NCBI GenBank assembly: GCA_958448515.1
Contig: CAUDEF010000005.1
Location: 62,001-126,000 of the forward strand
Direction: 5' to 3'
DNA: 64,000 bases
DNA from: an uncultured Phascolarctobacterium sp.
GTDB lineage: Bacteria; Bacillota; Negativicutes; Acidaminococcales; Acidaminococcaceae
Notes under the pieces: model-generated
Told to the model about the DNA's origin: nothing
Databases searched by the model: none
Seen by the model: only the letters and a program-made list of their open reading frames with translations
Program-made: the position numbers and the translations under genes
Shown here: positions 15,876 to 25,815 of the stretch, piece by piece
Numbering within the stretch: the stretch's first letter is position 1
Layout: each line of letters opens with the position of its first letter

Positions 15876-16643
15876 ATGAGAAAAATTTTGTTATTAATGA
15901 TGATGGTGTTAACTGCTTGTTCACTTATGCTTGCAGGCTGCGGCGGTGATAAAAAAGAGTCCGCAGAAAAAGTTTTGCGTGTAGGCACAGAGCCTTCTTT
16001 TGCTCCGTTTGAATTCCAAAAAGAAGGCAGCAATGAATTTACCGGTTTTGATATTGATCTTATTCGTGCAATCGGCAAACAAATGGGTTATAAAGTTGAA
16101 GTGCAGAATATGGGCTTTGATGCTTTGATTCCTGCTTTAAACAGCGGCAACATTGATGTTGCAATTGCCGGTATGAGCATTACAGAAGAACGCAAAAAAG
16201 TTGTTGCTTTTTCTGATCCGTACTATACTTCCGGTCTGATTATCATGGTAGATAAAAACAATAATGATATTAAATCTATTGAAGACCTGGAAGGAAAACG
16301 CATTGCCTGCCAGATTGGCACTACCGGTGAGAAAAAATCCAGAAGCGTTGCCGGTGCTACTGTTACTGCATTTAATACCCAAAGCGAAGCTTCTATGGAA
16401 CTGAAAAATGGCGGCGCTGATGCTGTTATTAATGATGCTCCGGTTGTTGATTATTACTTACAGCAGGGCGGCGCTGAAGTAGCTAAAACTGTTGGCGAAA
16501 AAATGGAAGCTGAAGATTATGGCATTGCTGTAAAGAAAGAAAATGCAGAACTTGTTGCTGGTATCAATAAAGCAATGGCTGAATTGAAAGCTAACGGCGA
16601 ATTTGACAAAATTTATAAAAAATGGTTTGGTGACAATAACTGA
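15876..16643 (+). CDS. Amino-acid ABC transporter substrate-binding lipoprotein (second copy)
   Basis: A 255-residue close paralogue of the preceding gene with a lipobox LAGC. Long stretches are the same (for example ALIPALN, NIDV, GMSITEER, FSDPYYTSGLI, RIACQIGTTGE), so the pair arose by tandem duplication. Differences cluster at 150-200 (RSVAGATV.., DAVINDAPVVDYYL) and in the last lobe, which may shift ligand preference. ATG 15876 has GAGGG 7 bases upstream. It shares one permease and one ATPase with the first copy. Confidence 0.92.
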   Translation: MRKILLLMMMVLTACSLMLAGCGGDKKESAEKVLRVGTEPSFAPFEFQKEGSNEFTGFDIDLIRAIGKQMGYKVEVQNMGFDALIPALNSGNIDVAIAGMSITEERKKVVAFSDPYYTSGLIIMVDKNNNDIKSIEDLEGKRIACQIGTTGEKKSRSVAGATVTAFNTQSEASMELKNGGADAVINDAPVVDYYLQQGGAEVAKTVGEKMEAEDYGIAVKKENAELVAGINKAMAELKANGEFDKIYKKWFGDNN

Positions 16644-16700
16644 TTATTTGGAGCAAGGTGAAACAGTATAAACCCTAACATCATAGAAGGGATGGAAATA

Positions 16701-17357
16701 ATGGAATTTAATTTTGAATTGATGGCAGATTCATTTCCTCTGTTATTAGCAGGTGCTGCTATTACCGTAGAAATTACTGCGTTAAGCGTTGGTTTCGGTC
16801 TTTTAATCGGCTGCCTTCTTGGCATTGCACGTCTGTGCAATGTAAAACCACTGCGTTATCTGGCGAATGTGTACGTTGACTTTATTCGCGGAACTCCGCT
16901 GCTGGTGCAGATATTCCTGGTTTATTTTGCTCTGCCGGGCATTACAGGAGAAAGAATAGATCCGTTTTTTGCAGCTATTGCAGCCTGCTCTATTAACAGT
17001 GGTGCGTATATTGCTGAAATTTTCCGTGCAGGTATACAATCTATCGATAAAGGACAGATGGAAGCAGGACGCAGCCTTGGTATGAGCTGGGTACAGACAA
17101 TGCGTTATATCATTATGCCGCAGGCATTTAAACGCATTATTCCTCCTCTGGGCAATGAATTTATCGCAATGCTGAAAGACTCCTCTCTGGTATCTGTAAT
17201 AGGCTTTGAAGAACTTACAAGACGTGGTCAGTTAATTATTGCCCGTACTTATGCATCTTTTGAAATATGGATGGCTGTAGCGATTATTTATCTGGTTATG
17301 ACGTTTGCTGTGGCAAGATTAGTAGGTATGCTGGAGAAGAGGTATGATAAAAAATGA
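16701..17357 (+). CDS. Amino-acid ABC transporter permease
   Basis: A 218-residue HisM/GlnP-type permease with about five membrane helices. FIRGTPLLVQIFLVYFALP is the conserved family signature and EAGRSLGMSWVQTM with IIMPQAFKRIIPPLGNE is the EAA loop that contacts the ATPase. Only one permease gene is present, so a homodimer is likely. ATG 16701 is chosen over ATG 16692 because AGAAGGGA then has proper spacing. Its stop overlaps the ATPase start (ATGA). Confidence 0.93.
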   Translation: MEFNFELMADSFPLLLAGAAITVEITALSVGFGLLIGCLLGIARLCNVKPLRYLANVYVDFIRGTPLLVQIFLVYFALPGITGERIDPFFAAIAACSINSGAYIAEIFRAGIQSIDKGQMEAGRSLGMSWVQTMRYIIMPQAFKRIIPPLGNEFIAMLKDSSLVSVIGFEELTRRGQLIIARTYASFEIWMAVAIIYLVMTFAVARLVGMLEKRYDKK

Positions 17358-18085
17358 CAAAAGAAATGATTAAAATAACTGATCTGAAAAAAAGCTTTGG
17401 CGATTTACAGGTATTAAAGGGCGTAAATATGTCTATTGCTGAAAAAGAAGTTGTCGTTATTATCGGGCCTTCCGGCAGCGGTAAAAGTACTTTGCTGCGC
17501 TGCATGAACTATTTGGAAGAACCTACAAGCGGCAGTGTTGTTGTAGATGATATTCCTCTTAACAGTGAGGCTAATATCAATGAAATACGCAAAGAAGTAG
17601 GAATGGTGTTCCAGAGATTTAACCTTTTTCCGCATATGAGCGTTCTGGAAAATCTTATGCTTGCGCCTATGAAAGTACGCGGAATAAAAAAAGATGAAGC
17701 TGAGGCTACTGCAAAAGCTTACCTGAAGAAAGTTGGTCTGGCAGAAAAAGCCAATGCCTATCCTGAACAGCTGTCCGGCGGACAGCAGCAGCGTGTGGCT
17801 ATTGCACGTGCTTTGTGCATGAAGCCAAAAGTTTTGCTTTTTGATGAACCTACTTCTGCTCTTGATCCTGAAATGATTAATGAAGTACTGGACGTAATGA
17901 AAAGTTTGGCCAACGAAGGCATGACCATGGTTGTTGTAACTCATGAAATGGGTTTTGCCAGAGAAGTTGGCGACAGAGTAGTTTTTGTTGACGGCGGCGT
18001 TATTCTGGAAGAAGGAACTCCGGAAGAGATTTTCAACAATACTAAGGAAGAAAGGACCAAAAACTTCCTGTCTAAAATTCTCTAA
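17354..18085 (+). CDS. Amino-acid ABC transporter ATP-binding protein (GlnQ type)
   Basis: A 243-residue ATPase with Walker A GPSGSGKST, Q-loop MVFQRFNLFPH, signature LSGGQQQR, Walker B VLLFDEPTSALDPE and the H-loop THEMGFAREV, a pattern specific for the polar amino-acid transporter group. It starts within the permease stop codon (4-base overlap). It completes the importer encoded from 15008. No obvious terminator follows before the hpf leader. Confidence 0.95.
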   Translation: MTKEMIKITDLKKSFGDLQVLKGVNMSIAEKEVVVIIGPSGSGKSTLLRCMNYLEEPTSGSVVVDDIPLNSEANINEIRKEVGMVFQRFNLFPHMSVLENLMLAPMKVRGIKKDEAEATAKAYLKKVGLAEKANAYPEQLSGGQQQRVAIARALCMKPKVLLFDEPTSALDPEMINEVLDVMKSLANEGMTMVVVTHEMGFAREVGDRVVFVDGGVILEEGTPEEIFNNTKEERTKNFLSKIL

Positions 18086-18236
18086 AATTGTAAGAATGTA
18101 ACACTTTTTGCTTTAAATAATAAAAAAATAGAAGAATTGAAAAGTTTTGCAGGAGAAACGTTCATAAATATCGAAACCTAGTAACAACAAAGGTAGTGAT
18201 ACCAAAATACCTTGAACGATCAAGGAGGAATGAATT

Positions 18237-18773
18237 ATGAACGTAATTGTAAAAGGTAGAAACATCGATGTAACTCCGGCTCTCAAAGATTATGTTGAGA
18301 AAAAAATCACTAAGGTTACCAAACAATTTAAAACTGTTGGCGATATTTCTGCAGTATTGAAAGTTGAAAAAGGTAATCACATTGTTGAAATCACTGTTCC
18401 GGCTAGTGGTATTCTGTTGAGAGCACAGGAAACTACAAAGGATATGTATTCTTCCATAGATTTGGTTGTTGAGAAAATTGAACGCCAGATTCATAAATAT
18501 AAAACTCGTCTCATGAAGAGAAAATACAGCAACTTTGCTGATGTTGCTCCGGCTGAAGCTCCTGCAGCACCTGCTGAGGATGACGGCGAATTTGAAATTA
18601 TCAAAAACAAGAAGTTTGCTCTGCATCCGATGACTGTTGAGGAAGCAATTTTGCAGATGAACCTCTTGAATCATGATTTCTTCGTTTTCTATGATCCTGA
18701 TTTAGGCAGTACAAATGTTGTATATCGCCGCAAAGATGGAAAATATGGTTTATTGTCTCCAGAATTTAAATAA
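18237..18773 (+). CDS. hpf: Ribosome hibernation-promoting factor, long form
   Basis: A 178-residue protein. The N-terminal S30AE domain (about 1-100) binds the small ribosomal subunit; GRNIDVTPALKDYVEKK and RQIHKYKTRL are typical. A Pro/Ala-rich linker (about 103-115) leads to the C-terminal dimerisation domain (120-178: FALHPMTVEEAILQMNLL..FFVF). The long form alone produces inactive 100S ribosome dimers in Firmicutes. AAGGAGG lies 7 bases before the ATG. A strong terminator follows. Confidence 0.96.
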   Translation: MNVIVKGRNIDVTPALKDYVEKKITKVTKQFKTVGDISAVLKVEKGNHIVEITVPASGILLRAQETTKDMYSSIDLVVEKIERQIHKYKTRLMKRKYSNFADVAPAEAPAAPAEDDGEFEIIKNKKFALHPMTVEEAILQMNLLNHDFFVFYDPDLGSTNVVYRRKDGKYGLLSPEFK

Positions 18774-18795
18774 TTAAGTTTTACCTAAACTTCAC

Positions 18796-18829
18796 AAAAA
18801 AGCACAGGACTTTGGTTCTGTGCTTTTTG
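18796..18829 (+). terminator. Terminator after hpf
   Basis: Stem AAAAAGCACAGGAC/GGTTCTGTGCTTTTT with 3-base loop. The -35 of the secA promoter begins at its T run. Confidence 0.92.
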
Positions 18830-18855
18830 ATTTTCAATATTATTTCTGTTATAAT
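18827..18855 (+). promoter_or_regulatory. Promoter of secA-prfB
   Basis: TTGATT at 18827-18832 and TATAAT at 18850-18855, spacer 17. A small hairpin GGTGTA/TACACC with a T-rich loop lies in the leader at about 18865-18885. Confidence 0.75.
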
Positions 18856-18907
18856 TGTATATTAGGTGTAGTGTTTTTTTACACCATATTTTTAAGGAGT
18901 GATGGTT

Positions 18908-21412
18908 TTGCTCGAGAATATTTTGAAGAAAATTTTTGGAGATCCCAACGAAAAAGAATTAAAACAAATTCGTGTTATTGTAGATAAGATCAATAGCTTG
19001 GAGAAGACTGTAGAAAATTTGAGTTCAGCTAATTTGGCTGCCAAGACCAGTGATTTTAAAGTTCGTCTGCAAAAAGGTGAAACTTTGGATGATATCCTTC
19101 CGGAAGCTTATGCAGTAGTACGTGAAGCATCCAAACGCGTTCTTGGCATGCGTCATTTTGATGTACAAATGATTGGCGGTATTGTACTCCATCGCGGTAA
19201 AATTGCTGAGATGCGTACCGGTGAAGGTAAAACATTGGTAGCTACATTGCCTGCTTATCTGAATGCGTTAACCGGCAAAGGTGTGCATGTTGTAACTGTC
19301 AACGATTATCTTGCAAAGCGCGACAGTGAAGAAATGGGTCGTTTGTACAAATTTTTAGGACTGTCCGTAGGTTTGATTACTCACGACATGGATTTTCCTG
19401 CCCGTCGAGCTGCATATGCTGCTGATATTACCTATGGTACAAATAATGAATTTGGTTTTGACTATCTGCGTGATAACATGGTAGTAAGTGAAGACCAGAT
19501 GGTTCAGCGTGAACTTAATTACTGCATTGTCGACGAAGTTGACAGTATCTTGATTGACGAAGCGCGTACTCCGCTTATTATTTCCGGACCTGGCGAAAAA
19601 TCTACCGATTTGTATCGTGTTTTGGCTCAGGTTGTTGCCAATATGGCTGAAGGTGAAGACTACACCATTGATGAGAAACAAAAACAGGTTGCACCTACAG
19701 AATCCGGTATTGCTAAGGCTGAAAAAATGCTGGGTATAAGCAATATGTATGATAATGAGCATGGCGTGGATTATTCTCATCAGCTGATGTGTGCCTTAAA
19801 AGCTAAAGCATTGATGCATCGTGACCGCGACTACGTTATTAAAGATGGTCAGGTAATTATAGTTGATGAATTTACCGGTCGCTTAATGTTTGGCCGTCGT
19901 TTCTCTGAAGGTTTGCATCAGGCTATTGAAGCAAAAGAAGGCGTGAAAGTAGAACGTGAAAGCCAGACTCTGGCAACTATTACTTTCCAGAATTATTTCC
20001 GTATGTACAAAAAACTGTCCGGTATGACAGGTACTGCTAAAACAGAAGAGCAGGAATTCCAGAAGATTTACAATTTAAGTGTAGTTGTTATTCCTACAAA
20101 TAAACCGATGATTCGTGTTGATGCGCCTGATGTTATTTACAAGACCAAACTGGCTAAATATAAGGCTGCAGTTAACGAAATTGAAGAATGCCATAAATCA
20201 GGACGTCCTGTTCTTGTTGGTACTACTTCTATCGCTCAGTCCGAAGAGCTTTCTGCCATGCTGAAACGCCGCGGCATTCCTCATAATGTTCTGAATGCCA
20301 AGTACCATGAAAAAGAAGCAGAAATTATTTCCGGTGCCGGACAATATGGTGCTGTAACCATTGCAACCAATATGGCAGGCCGTGGTACAGATATCTGCCT
20401 TGGTGAAGGTGTTCCTGAACTGGGTGGTTTGCATATTATTGGCACCGAGCGTCATGAAAGCCGCCGTATTGATAATCAGCTGCGCGGACGCTGCGCACGT
20501 CAGGGAGATCCGGGTTCCTCCAAATTCTTCCTGTCTCTGGAAGACGATCTGATGCGCCTTTTCGGCAGTGACAATATTGCCGGAATTATGGACAAACTGG
20601 GTATGGATGATGATGAGCCCATTGAACATTCCCTGGTTACCAAATCTATTGAAAATGCGCAGAAGAAAGTAGAAGCACGTAACTTTAATATTCGTAAATA
20701 TGTACTTGAATATGATAATGTTATGAACCAGCAGCGCGAAGTTATTTATGCGCAGCGCAGAAAAATTCTGCAGCAGGAAAATTTGCGTGAAAACATTATG
20801 GAAATGGTTGATAAGGTTGTTGAGCGTACTATGTCCATGTATGCTCCGCCTGAAGTATATTCTGAAGACTGGGATCTGGAAGCACTTATCGCTTATGCAG
20901 AAGAATTTTATGCCCCCAGAGGCTTGCTGACTGTTGCTTATCTGCAGAATCTGAGTCGTGAAGAACTGGGTGAATTTTTGCATAAAGTAGCTACTGAGCA
21001 TTACAAAGAGCGTGAAGATGCTATTGGCTCTGACCTGATGCGTGAGCTGGAAAATCTGGTAATGCTGAAAGTTGTTGATAATCACTGGATGGAACATCTT
21101 GATGCTATGGATATGTTGCGTGAAGGCGTAGGCCTGCGTGCATACGGACAGAAAGATCCGCTGGTAGAATATAAATTTGAAGCATATGACATGTTTGAAG
21201 CAATGATTGATGCTATTCAGGACGATGTTGTGCGTTATATCTACAGAGTAAATGTTATTACTCAGCCGAAAGTTGAAGATCATCTGGAAAATGCTTCAAC
21301 CAACGATCCTTCCGGTGAAAATACTCCTGCTGAGGAAGCTGGCGGAGTTGGCAGAAATGAAGCATGTCCCTGCGGAAGCGGAAAAAAATATAAAAACTGC
21401 TGCGGTAAGTAA
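18908..21412 (+). CDS. secA: Protein translocase ATPase SecA
   Basis: An 834-residue motor that drives proteins through SecYEG. Walker A lies in MRTGEGKT, the DEAD-like box is VDEVDSILIDEARTP, and helicase motifs GTTSIAQSE, ATNMAGRGTDI and RGRCARQGD follow in order. The C-terminus ends in a zinc-binding SEC-C motif (CPCGSG..NCC), used for SecB or ribosome contact. TTG 18908 is the likely start: AAGGAG is 8 bases upstream and the resulting N-terminus (MLENILKKIFGDPN) matches the family. Upstream GTG/ATG codons at 18899/18902 are too close. Confidence 0.97.
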   Translation: MLENILKKIFGDPNEKELKQIRVIVDKINSLEKTVENLSSANLAAKTSDFKVRLQKGETLDDILPEAYAVVREASKRVLGMRHFDVQMIGGIVLHRGKIAEMRTGEGKTLVATLPAYLNALTGKGVHVVTVNDYLAKRDSEEMGRLYKFLGLSVGLITHDMDFPARRAAYAADITYGTNNEFGFDYLRDNMVVSEDQMVQRELNYCIVDEVDSILIDEARTPLIISGPGEKSTDLYRVLAQVVANMAEGEDYTIDEKQKQVAPTESGIAKAEKMLGISNMYDNEHGVDYSHQLMCALKAKALMHRDRDYVIKDGQVIIVDEFTGRLMFGRRFSEGLHQAIEAKEGVKVERESQTLATITFQNYFRMYKKLSGMTGTAKTEEQEFQKIYNLSVVVIPTNKPMIRVDAPDVIYKTKLAKYKAAVNEIEECHKSGRPVLVGTTSIAQSEELSAMLKRRGIPHNVLNAKYHEKEAEIISGAGQYGAVTIATNMAGRGTDICLGEGVPELGGLHIIGTERHESRRIDNQLRGRCARQGDPGSSKFFLSLEDDLMRLFGSDNIAGIMDKLGMDDDEPIEHSLVTKSIENAQKKVEARNFNIRKYVLEYDNVMNQQREVIYAQRRKILQQENLRENIMEMVDKVVERTMSMYAPPEVYSEDWDLEALIAYAEEFYAPRGLLTVAYLQNLSREELGEFLHKVATEHYKEREDAIGSDLMRELENLVMLKVVDNHWMEHLDAMDMLREGVGLRAYGQKDPLVEYKFEAYDMFEAMIDAIQDDVVRYIYRVNVITQPKVEDHLENASTNDPSGENTPAEEAGGVGRNEACPCGSGKKYKNCCGK

Positions 21413-21457
21413 GCTTACCATAAATAACTAATTTTATGTCGAAAGGTTGTGAAAAAG

Positions 21458-22565
21458 TTGCTGATTGAAGAATTTAGACCAGAAATAAACAATTTGCAGG
21501 CAAAATTAGAGGAAATGAGGGGATCTCTTTGACATTGCTGTCAAAGAAGATCGTATTGCCGAATTAGAACATAAAATGGGCGATCCTACTTTTTGGGATG
21601 ACCCGGAAAAAGCTCAGAAAATAGCTCAGGATGTTAACAGTTTAAAAGAAGAAGTTGATGGCTTTCATAAACTGGTTGGCGGTGTGGAAGATCTGGAAGC
21701 ATTGCTGGAAATGGCTATGGAAGAAAGTGACGAAAGTCTTATTCCTGAGATGGAAGATCTTCTTGCAAAAAGCAAGGAAGAACTGGAACATCTGGAACTG
21801 GGCATGCTGCTGAGCGGAGAGTATGACAGCAGCAATGCAATTTTGACTTTGCATGCAGGTGCCGGAGGAACAGAAGCTCAGGACTGGACTTCCATGCTGC
21901 TGCGCATGTTTGTACGTTTTGCTGAACAAAATGGTTTTGCGGTAGAAACTTTGGACTTTTTGCCCGGTGATGAAGCAGGTGTGAAAAGTGCAACTATCCA
22001 GATTAACGGTCATAATGCCTATGGCTTTATGAAATCTGAAAAAGGTGTACACAGATTAGTTCGTATTTCTCCTTTTGATTCTAACGCACGCAGACATACT
22101 TCCTTTGCGGCTGTTGATGTTATGCCGGAAATTGATGACAATGTGGAAGTTAATATTAATATGGATGAGGTACGTGTTGATACCTATCGCGCAAGCGGTG
22201 CCGGCGGACAGCACGTTAACAAAACATCTTCTGCAGTACGTATGACTCATGAGCCTACAGGTATTGTTGTACAGTGCCAGACTCAGAGATCTCAGATTCA
22301 GAACCGTGAACGCTGCCTGCAGCTTTTGCGTGCTAAGTTATATGAATATGAGAAACAAAAACAGGATGCCAAAATCAGTGACCTGGCAGGTGATTACCAG
22401 GCTATTGAATGGGGCAGCCAGATTCGTTCCTATGTATTCCAGCCGTATACTTTGGTTAAAGATCACAGAACTGGTACAGAAAGCGGTAATATTCAGGCCG
22501 TAATGGATGGAGATCTGATGCCGTTTGTAGAAAGCTACCTGCGCAGTTTACAAAAGAAAGTATAA
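21458..22565 (+). CDS. prfB: Peptide chain release factor 2 with programmed +1 frameshift
   Basis: Release factor for UGA and UAA stops, 369 residues after frameshifting. The first 24 codons (21458-21529) end at an in-frame TGA (21530-21532); reading continues in the +1 frame from 21531. The site has the classic parts: an internal Shine-Dalgarno AGGGGAT upstream, then CTT TGA C. Low RF2 levels slow stopping at UGA and raise frameshifting, which gives autoregulation. The body shows the RF2 tripeptide region SPF (RISPFDSNARRH) and the catalytic GGQ (SGAGGQHVNKTSSAVR). The start is less certain: TTG 21458 with GAAAGG upstream, or GTG 21449 in the same frame. Confidence 0.96.
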
Positions 22566-22598
22566 ATTTATAGTTTAAAGACAAGAAGGGTGAATTAA

Positions 22599-24710
22599 AT
22601 GAAGAGCCGTTATAATCCAGTGCTGCTGGCAATTATCATGATTGGTTTTTGTTGTGCATTATGGCTGAATTTTGTGCGTCATGAAATAGAGCAAAATAAT
22701 AATTCTGTAGAAATGGCTATGGAATATGAAGGCTTGCGCAAGCTTGCCGCACTGGAAGGCCTTCCGGAAGAAACTGTTCTGAAACAGTTTAAGGCTGCCG
22801 GAATAAACACATTGCTTGTATACGATACTACCCTCGACAGGCTGAGCAAGAAAAATGAAATTATTCTTGTAACTGGCGGAGATCTGCAGAAAGCTGAAAC
22901 ACTGGGTAATGATACAGGTGTGTTCAAAAAGGTAGCTGACAGAAAAAATATAGAGATAAATGCTGTTTATATTGCTGAAGGCAGTGACAAGACTATTTTT
23001 GCTGAAGCTGTAGAAGATTTGAAACTTCGTTATGGCAGTGACAGAGTAAAATTAGTTAATGCTAAACCCGCTATTGTGGAAGTGCTGGGCAGTACTTCTA
23101 TGATTCCGGAGGATAAGTATGATGAGCCGCTGGGTGTTTTACAGGCGCCGCTTGGATTGCCTGCTGCGGATATGAGAAAAATCGGCGAGCTCGGGTTTAA
23201 TGTAATTGTAAGACCGCAAAATTACACAGAAGTTAATGCAGCCCAGATTGACAGTGTTTTCAGACGCATTCAGGACAGCGGTGTAAATGTTAGCGGTTAT
23301 ATGCCGTGCGGAACTCAGGTTCTTGGCTATCCTAATATGGTGGACTACACTGCCAACAAGATGAATGAGCAGAACTTAAAGCTGATTATGCTGGAGCATT
23401 ATACTCAGCTGCAGTTTGTAAAAATTGATGGTCTTATTCCTCTGGCAGCCGGTGTTGACTATAACGCAGCCAGATCCTATGTGATCGACGGCGCTGAACA
23501 GAAGAAGATTTCAGTTGGAGAGGCCTTGCGCAGATGGGCACTGACTGACGAAGAACGCAATATCAGAGTTAACTATATCAGACCTTTCCTGATGTCCAAA
23601 GATGGTAAGGATTTGATGACTTTAAATCTTGAATATGTACAGAACATAGTGCGTGATGTAAAAGCACGCGGTTACGAAATTGGTCAGGCAGGCGTATTTC
23701 AGGTTAATAACGGTATGCATGAAAGCGGCTTTGCCGGAGCATACTTTCCGGATAAAATGTATCTGATTCCTATTGCTTTAGCTATTTTGGCAGGGGCAGC
23801 TTTGTGTGCCGCTTTGTTTATCAATATAAGTGCACGAGATCAGATTGTTATTTGGGGCGCCTTGAGTGTTGCTGCAGTATTAACCTTAATGCTTGGCAGG
23901 GGATTACTTACAAGACAGATTCTTGCGATTGGTGCTGCTGTCTTTTTCCCTGTTTTATCAATGAGCGTTATTTTTAATATCTGGGATACCTGCAGAGAAA
24001 AAGGCAAGAGCCTTTTTGGTATTATTGGCAATGGTCTGTGGCAGCTGGCTTTTGCCGTATGCATGTCACTGATTGGTGCCTTTTTGCTTTCTGCCATTTT
24101 AACTGACAGTCGCTTCCTGCTTGAAATTGATATTTATCGTGGTGTTAAGGTAACGTTTATACTTCCCGTTACATTAACAGCCGTTTTGTACATAAAAAAA
24201 TATAATATTCTTAAGATAGTTGGTAATGGTTATAAAGAAGTATTTGACAGATTCAATAATCTTATTAATACCGGCATAACCTTTAAACATGTACTTATTC
24301 TGGCAGTGCTCCTTTTTGTTGTTTATTACTTTGTTGGACGCAGCGGTCATACCGGCGGTGTGCCTGTAACTGATCTGGAACTGAAAATGCGTGCTGCTCT
24401 TGAACAGCTTATGTATGCACGTCCGCGAGGCAAAGAACTTCTTATCGGGCATCCTGCCTTTTTGCTTGGTATTTATGCAGCATATAAAGGTGCGCCAAGG
24501 TTATTGCAGTTTGTACTTGCCTGTGGTGCGGTTATTGGACAGGCATCTCTGGTGCAGACATTCTGTCATATGCGTACCCCTGTGTTTATGAGCTTGATGC
24601 GTGCATTTGACGGATATGTAGCCGGAGCGCTTGTGGGTATTATTGGTGTTGTTGTGGTAGCGTTTTTGTTGCCGTATTTAGTGAAAATAAAAAGGAGCTA
24701 CCTGGAGTAA
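22599..24710 (+). CDS. DUF5693 family membrane protein
   Basis: A 703-residue protein with an N-terminal membrane anchor (about 8-26), an extracytoplasmic region of about 350 residues, and eight or so membrane helices in the C-terminal half, including a late PRGKELLIGHPAF segment. It matches the DUF5693 family, which is regularly found directly before csaB in Firmicutes. Function is unknown; the neighbour suggests a role in pyruvylated cell-wall polymer assembly or export. The stop codon overlaps the csaB start (TAATG). Confidence 0.8.
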   Translation: MKSRYNPVLLAIIMIGFCCALWLNFVRHEIEQNNNSVEMAMEYEGLRKLAALEGLPEETVLKQFKAAGINTLLVYDTTLDRLSKKNEIILVTGGDLQKAETLGNDTGVFKKVADRKNIEINAVYIAEGSDKTIFAEAVEDLKLRYGSDRVKLVNAKPAIVEVLGSTSMIPEDKYDEPLGVLQAPLGLPAADMRKIGELGFNVIVRPQNYTEVNAAQIDSVFRRIQDSGVNVSGYMPCGTQVLGYPNMVDYTANKMNEQNLKLIMLEHYTQLQFVKIDGLIPLAAGVDYNAARSYVIDGAEQKKISVGEALRRWALTDEERNIRVNYIRPFLMSKDGKDLMTLNLEYVQNIVRDVKARGYEIGQAGVFQVNNGMHESGFAGAYFPDKMYLIPIALAILAGAALCAALFINISARDQIVIWGALSVAAVLTLMLGRGLLTRQILAIGAAVFFPVLSMSVIFNIWDTCREKGKSLFGIIGNGLWQLAFAVCMSLIGAFLLSAILTDSRFLLEIDIYRGVKVTFILPVTLTAVLYIKKYNILKIVGNGYKEVFDRFNNLINTGITFKHVLILAVLLFVVYYFVGRSGHTGGVPVTDLELKMRAALEQLMYARPRGKELLIGHPAFLLGIYAAYKGAPRLLQFVLACGAVIGQASLVQTFCHMRTPVFMSLMRAFDGYVAGALVGIIGVVVVAFLLPYLVKIKRSYLE

Positions 24711-25810
24711 TGAGTAAAATCGTAATTTCCGGATACTATGGATTTGCCAACGCCGGAGATGAAGCTATGCTGACCGCGATTATTAAATCTTTGCGAAGCA
24801 AGGATGAAACTGTTCAGCTTACAGTTATTTCAGGGAATCCGACTGTTACGGCTAAAAAACATAATGTCGTGTCAATACATCGGTTTAATCCCTGGAAAAT
24901 TATTGCTGCGGTTAAAGATTGTGATTTGCTGCTTAGTGGTGGTGGCAGTTTGTTGCAGGATGTAACAAGCAAAAAAAGTCTGCTTTATTATTTGTCAGTG
25001 TTGGCAATAGGTAAGCTTTTGAGTAAAAAAGTGATGCTCTTTGCTCAGGGAATTGGTCCTATCAGAGATGGGCTGCTCAGAAAGCTGACTAAAATTGTCT
25101 GCAGTGGTGCTGATGTGATTACTGTAAGAGACGCAGATTCTTTGACAGAGCTGAAACGCATTGGCATTTCTGATGACAAAGTTGTGCTGACAGCTGATTC
25201 TGTACTGACATTGCCGCAGGCTTCAGTAAGTCAGGGCGCCGAGATTATGAAAAAGTTTGGTGTGCCTGATAATAAAAAAATTATAGCTGTTTCTGTACGT
25301 CCATGGCAGCAGTCCGACTACATAAAAGAAATCGCTGAGGCTGCCGATATTCTGGCAGAGAGATACAATGCACATATTGTGCTTTTACCTTTACAGTATG
25401 CTGTGGATATTTATGTGTCAGAATCCGTACGTAAAAATATGAAAAATAAAGAGGCTGCAACAGTTATAAATATGAGTTGCGATACTGAGCAGTTCCTGTC
25501 ATTAATAGGCAATGCCGATTTATTGATAGGCATGCGTCTGCATGCGCTTGTATTTTCTTCAGTAATGGAAGTACCCTTTGTTGCAGTATCATATGATCCC
25601 AAGATTGATGGTTTTGTGAAGGAAATTTCCGGTGTTAGTGCCGGAAATGTAGAAACATTAGAAAGTAAAGATATAGTAACTGCTGCTGAGCAGGCATTTG
25701 CTGCTGAAGCTGATAATTGGCAGAAATTGAAAGTTTTACGCCAGAAGGCTTTGCAAAATGTTAGTATAGCCTTTGCTTTGTTAGAAGGTCAGAGTAAAAG
25801 AAGGGAGTAG
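24710..25810 (+). CDS. csaB: Polysaccharide pyruvyl transferase CsaB
   Basis: A 366-residue cytosolic transferase. GYYGFANAGDEAML at the start, LLLSGGGSLLQD, FAQGIGPI and LIGMRLHALVFSS are hallmarks of the family. It adds ketal-linked pyruvate from phosphoenolpyruvate to secondary cell-wall polysaccharide, the ligand of SLH-domain proteins in Bacillus. In Negativicutes, SLH proteins such as OmpM are described as binding amine-modified peptidoglycan, so the polymer modified here is open. It is coupled to DUF5693 by overlapping stop and start. Confidence 0.92.
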   Translation: MSKIVISGYYGFANAGDEAMLTAIIKSLRSKDETVQLTVISGNPTVTAKKHNVVSIHRFNPWKIIAAVKDCDLLLSGGGSLLQDVTSKKSLLYYLSVLAIGKLLSKKVMLFAQGIGPIRDGLLRKLTKIVCSGADVITVRDADSLTELKRIGISDDKVVLTADSVLTLPQASVSQGAEIMKKFGVPDNKKIIAVSVRPWQQSDYIKEIAEAADILAERYNAHIVLLPLQYAVDIYVSESVRKNMKNKEAATVINMSCDTEQFLSLIGNADLLIGMRLHALVFSSVMEVPFVAVSYDPKIDGFVKEISGVSAGNVETLESKDIVTAAEQAFAAEADNWQKLKVLRQKALQNVSIAFALLEGQSKRRE

Positions 25811-25815
25811 GCTAT

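Noticed and set aside
20198..21283. 361-codon antisense frame within secA
   Set aside because: It has a biased Phe/Ile/Asn/His composition typical of antisense to coding DNA, and secA is unambiguous.
21458..21532. prfB read as a frameshifted pseudogene
   Set aside because: The CTT TGA C site and upstream AGGGGAT are the normal programmed frameshift of RF2; the rest of the gene is intact.
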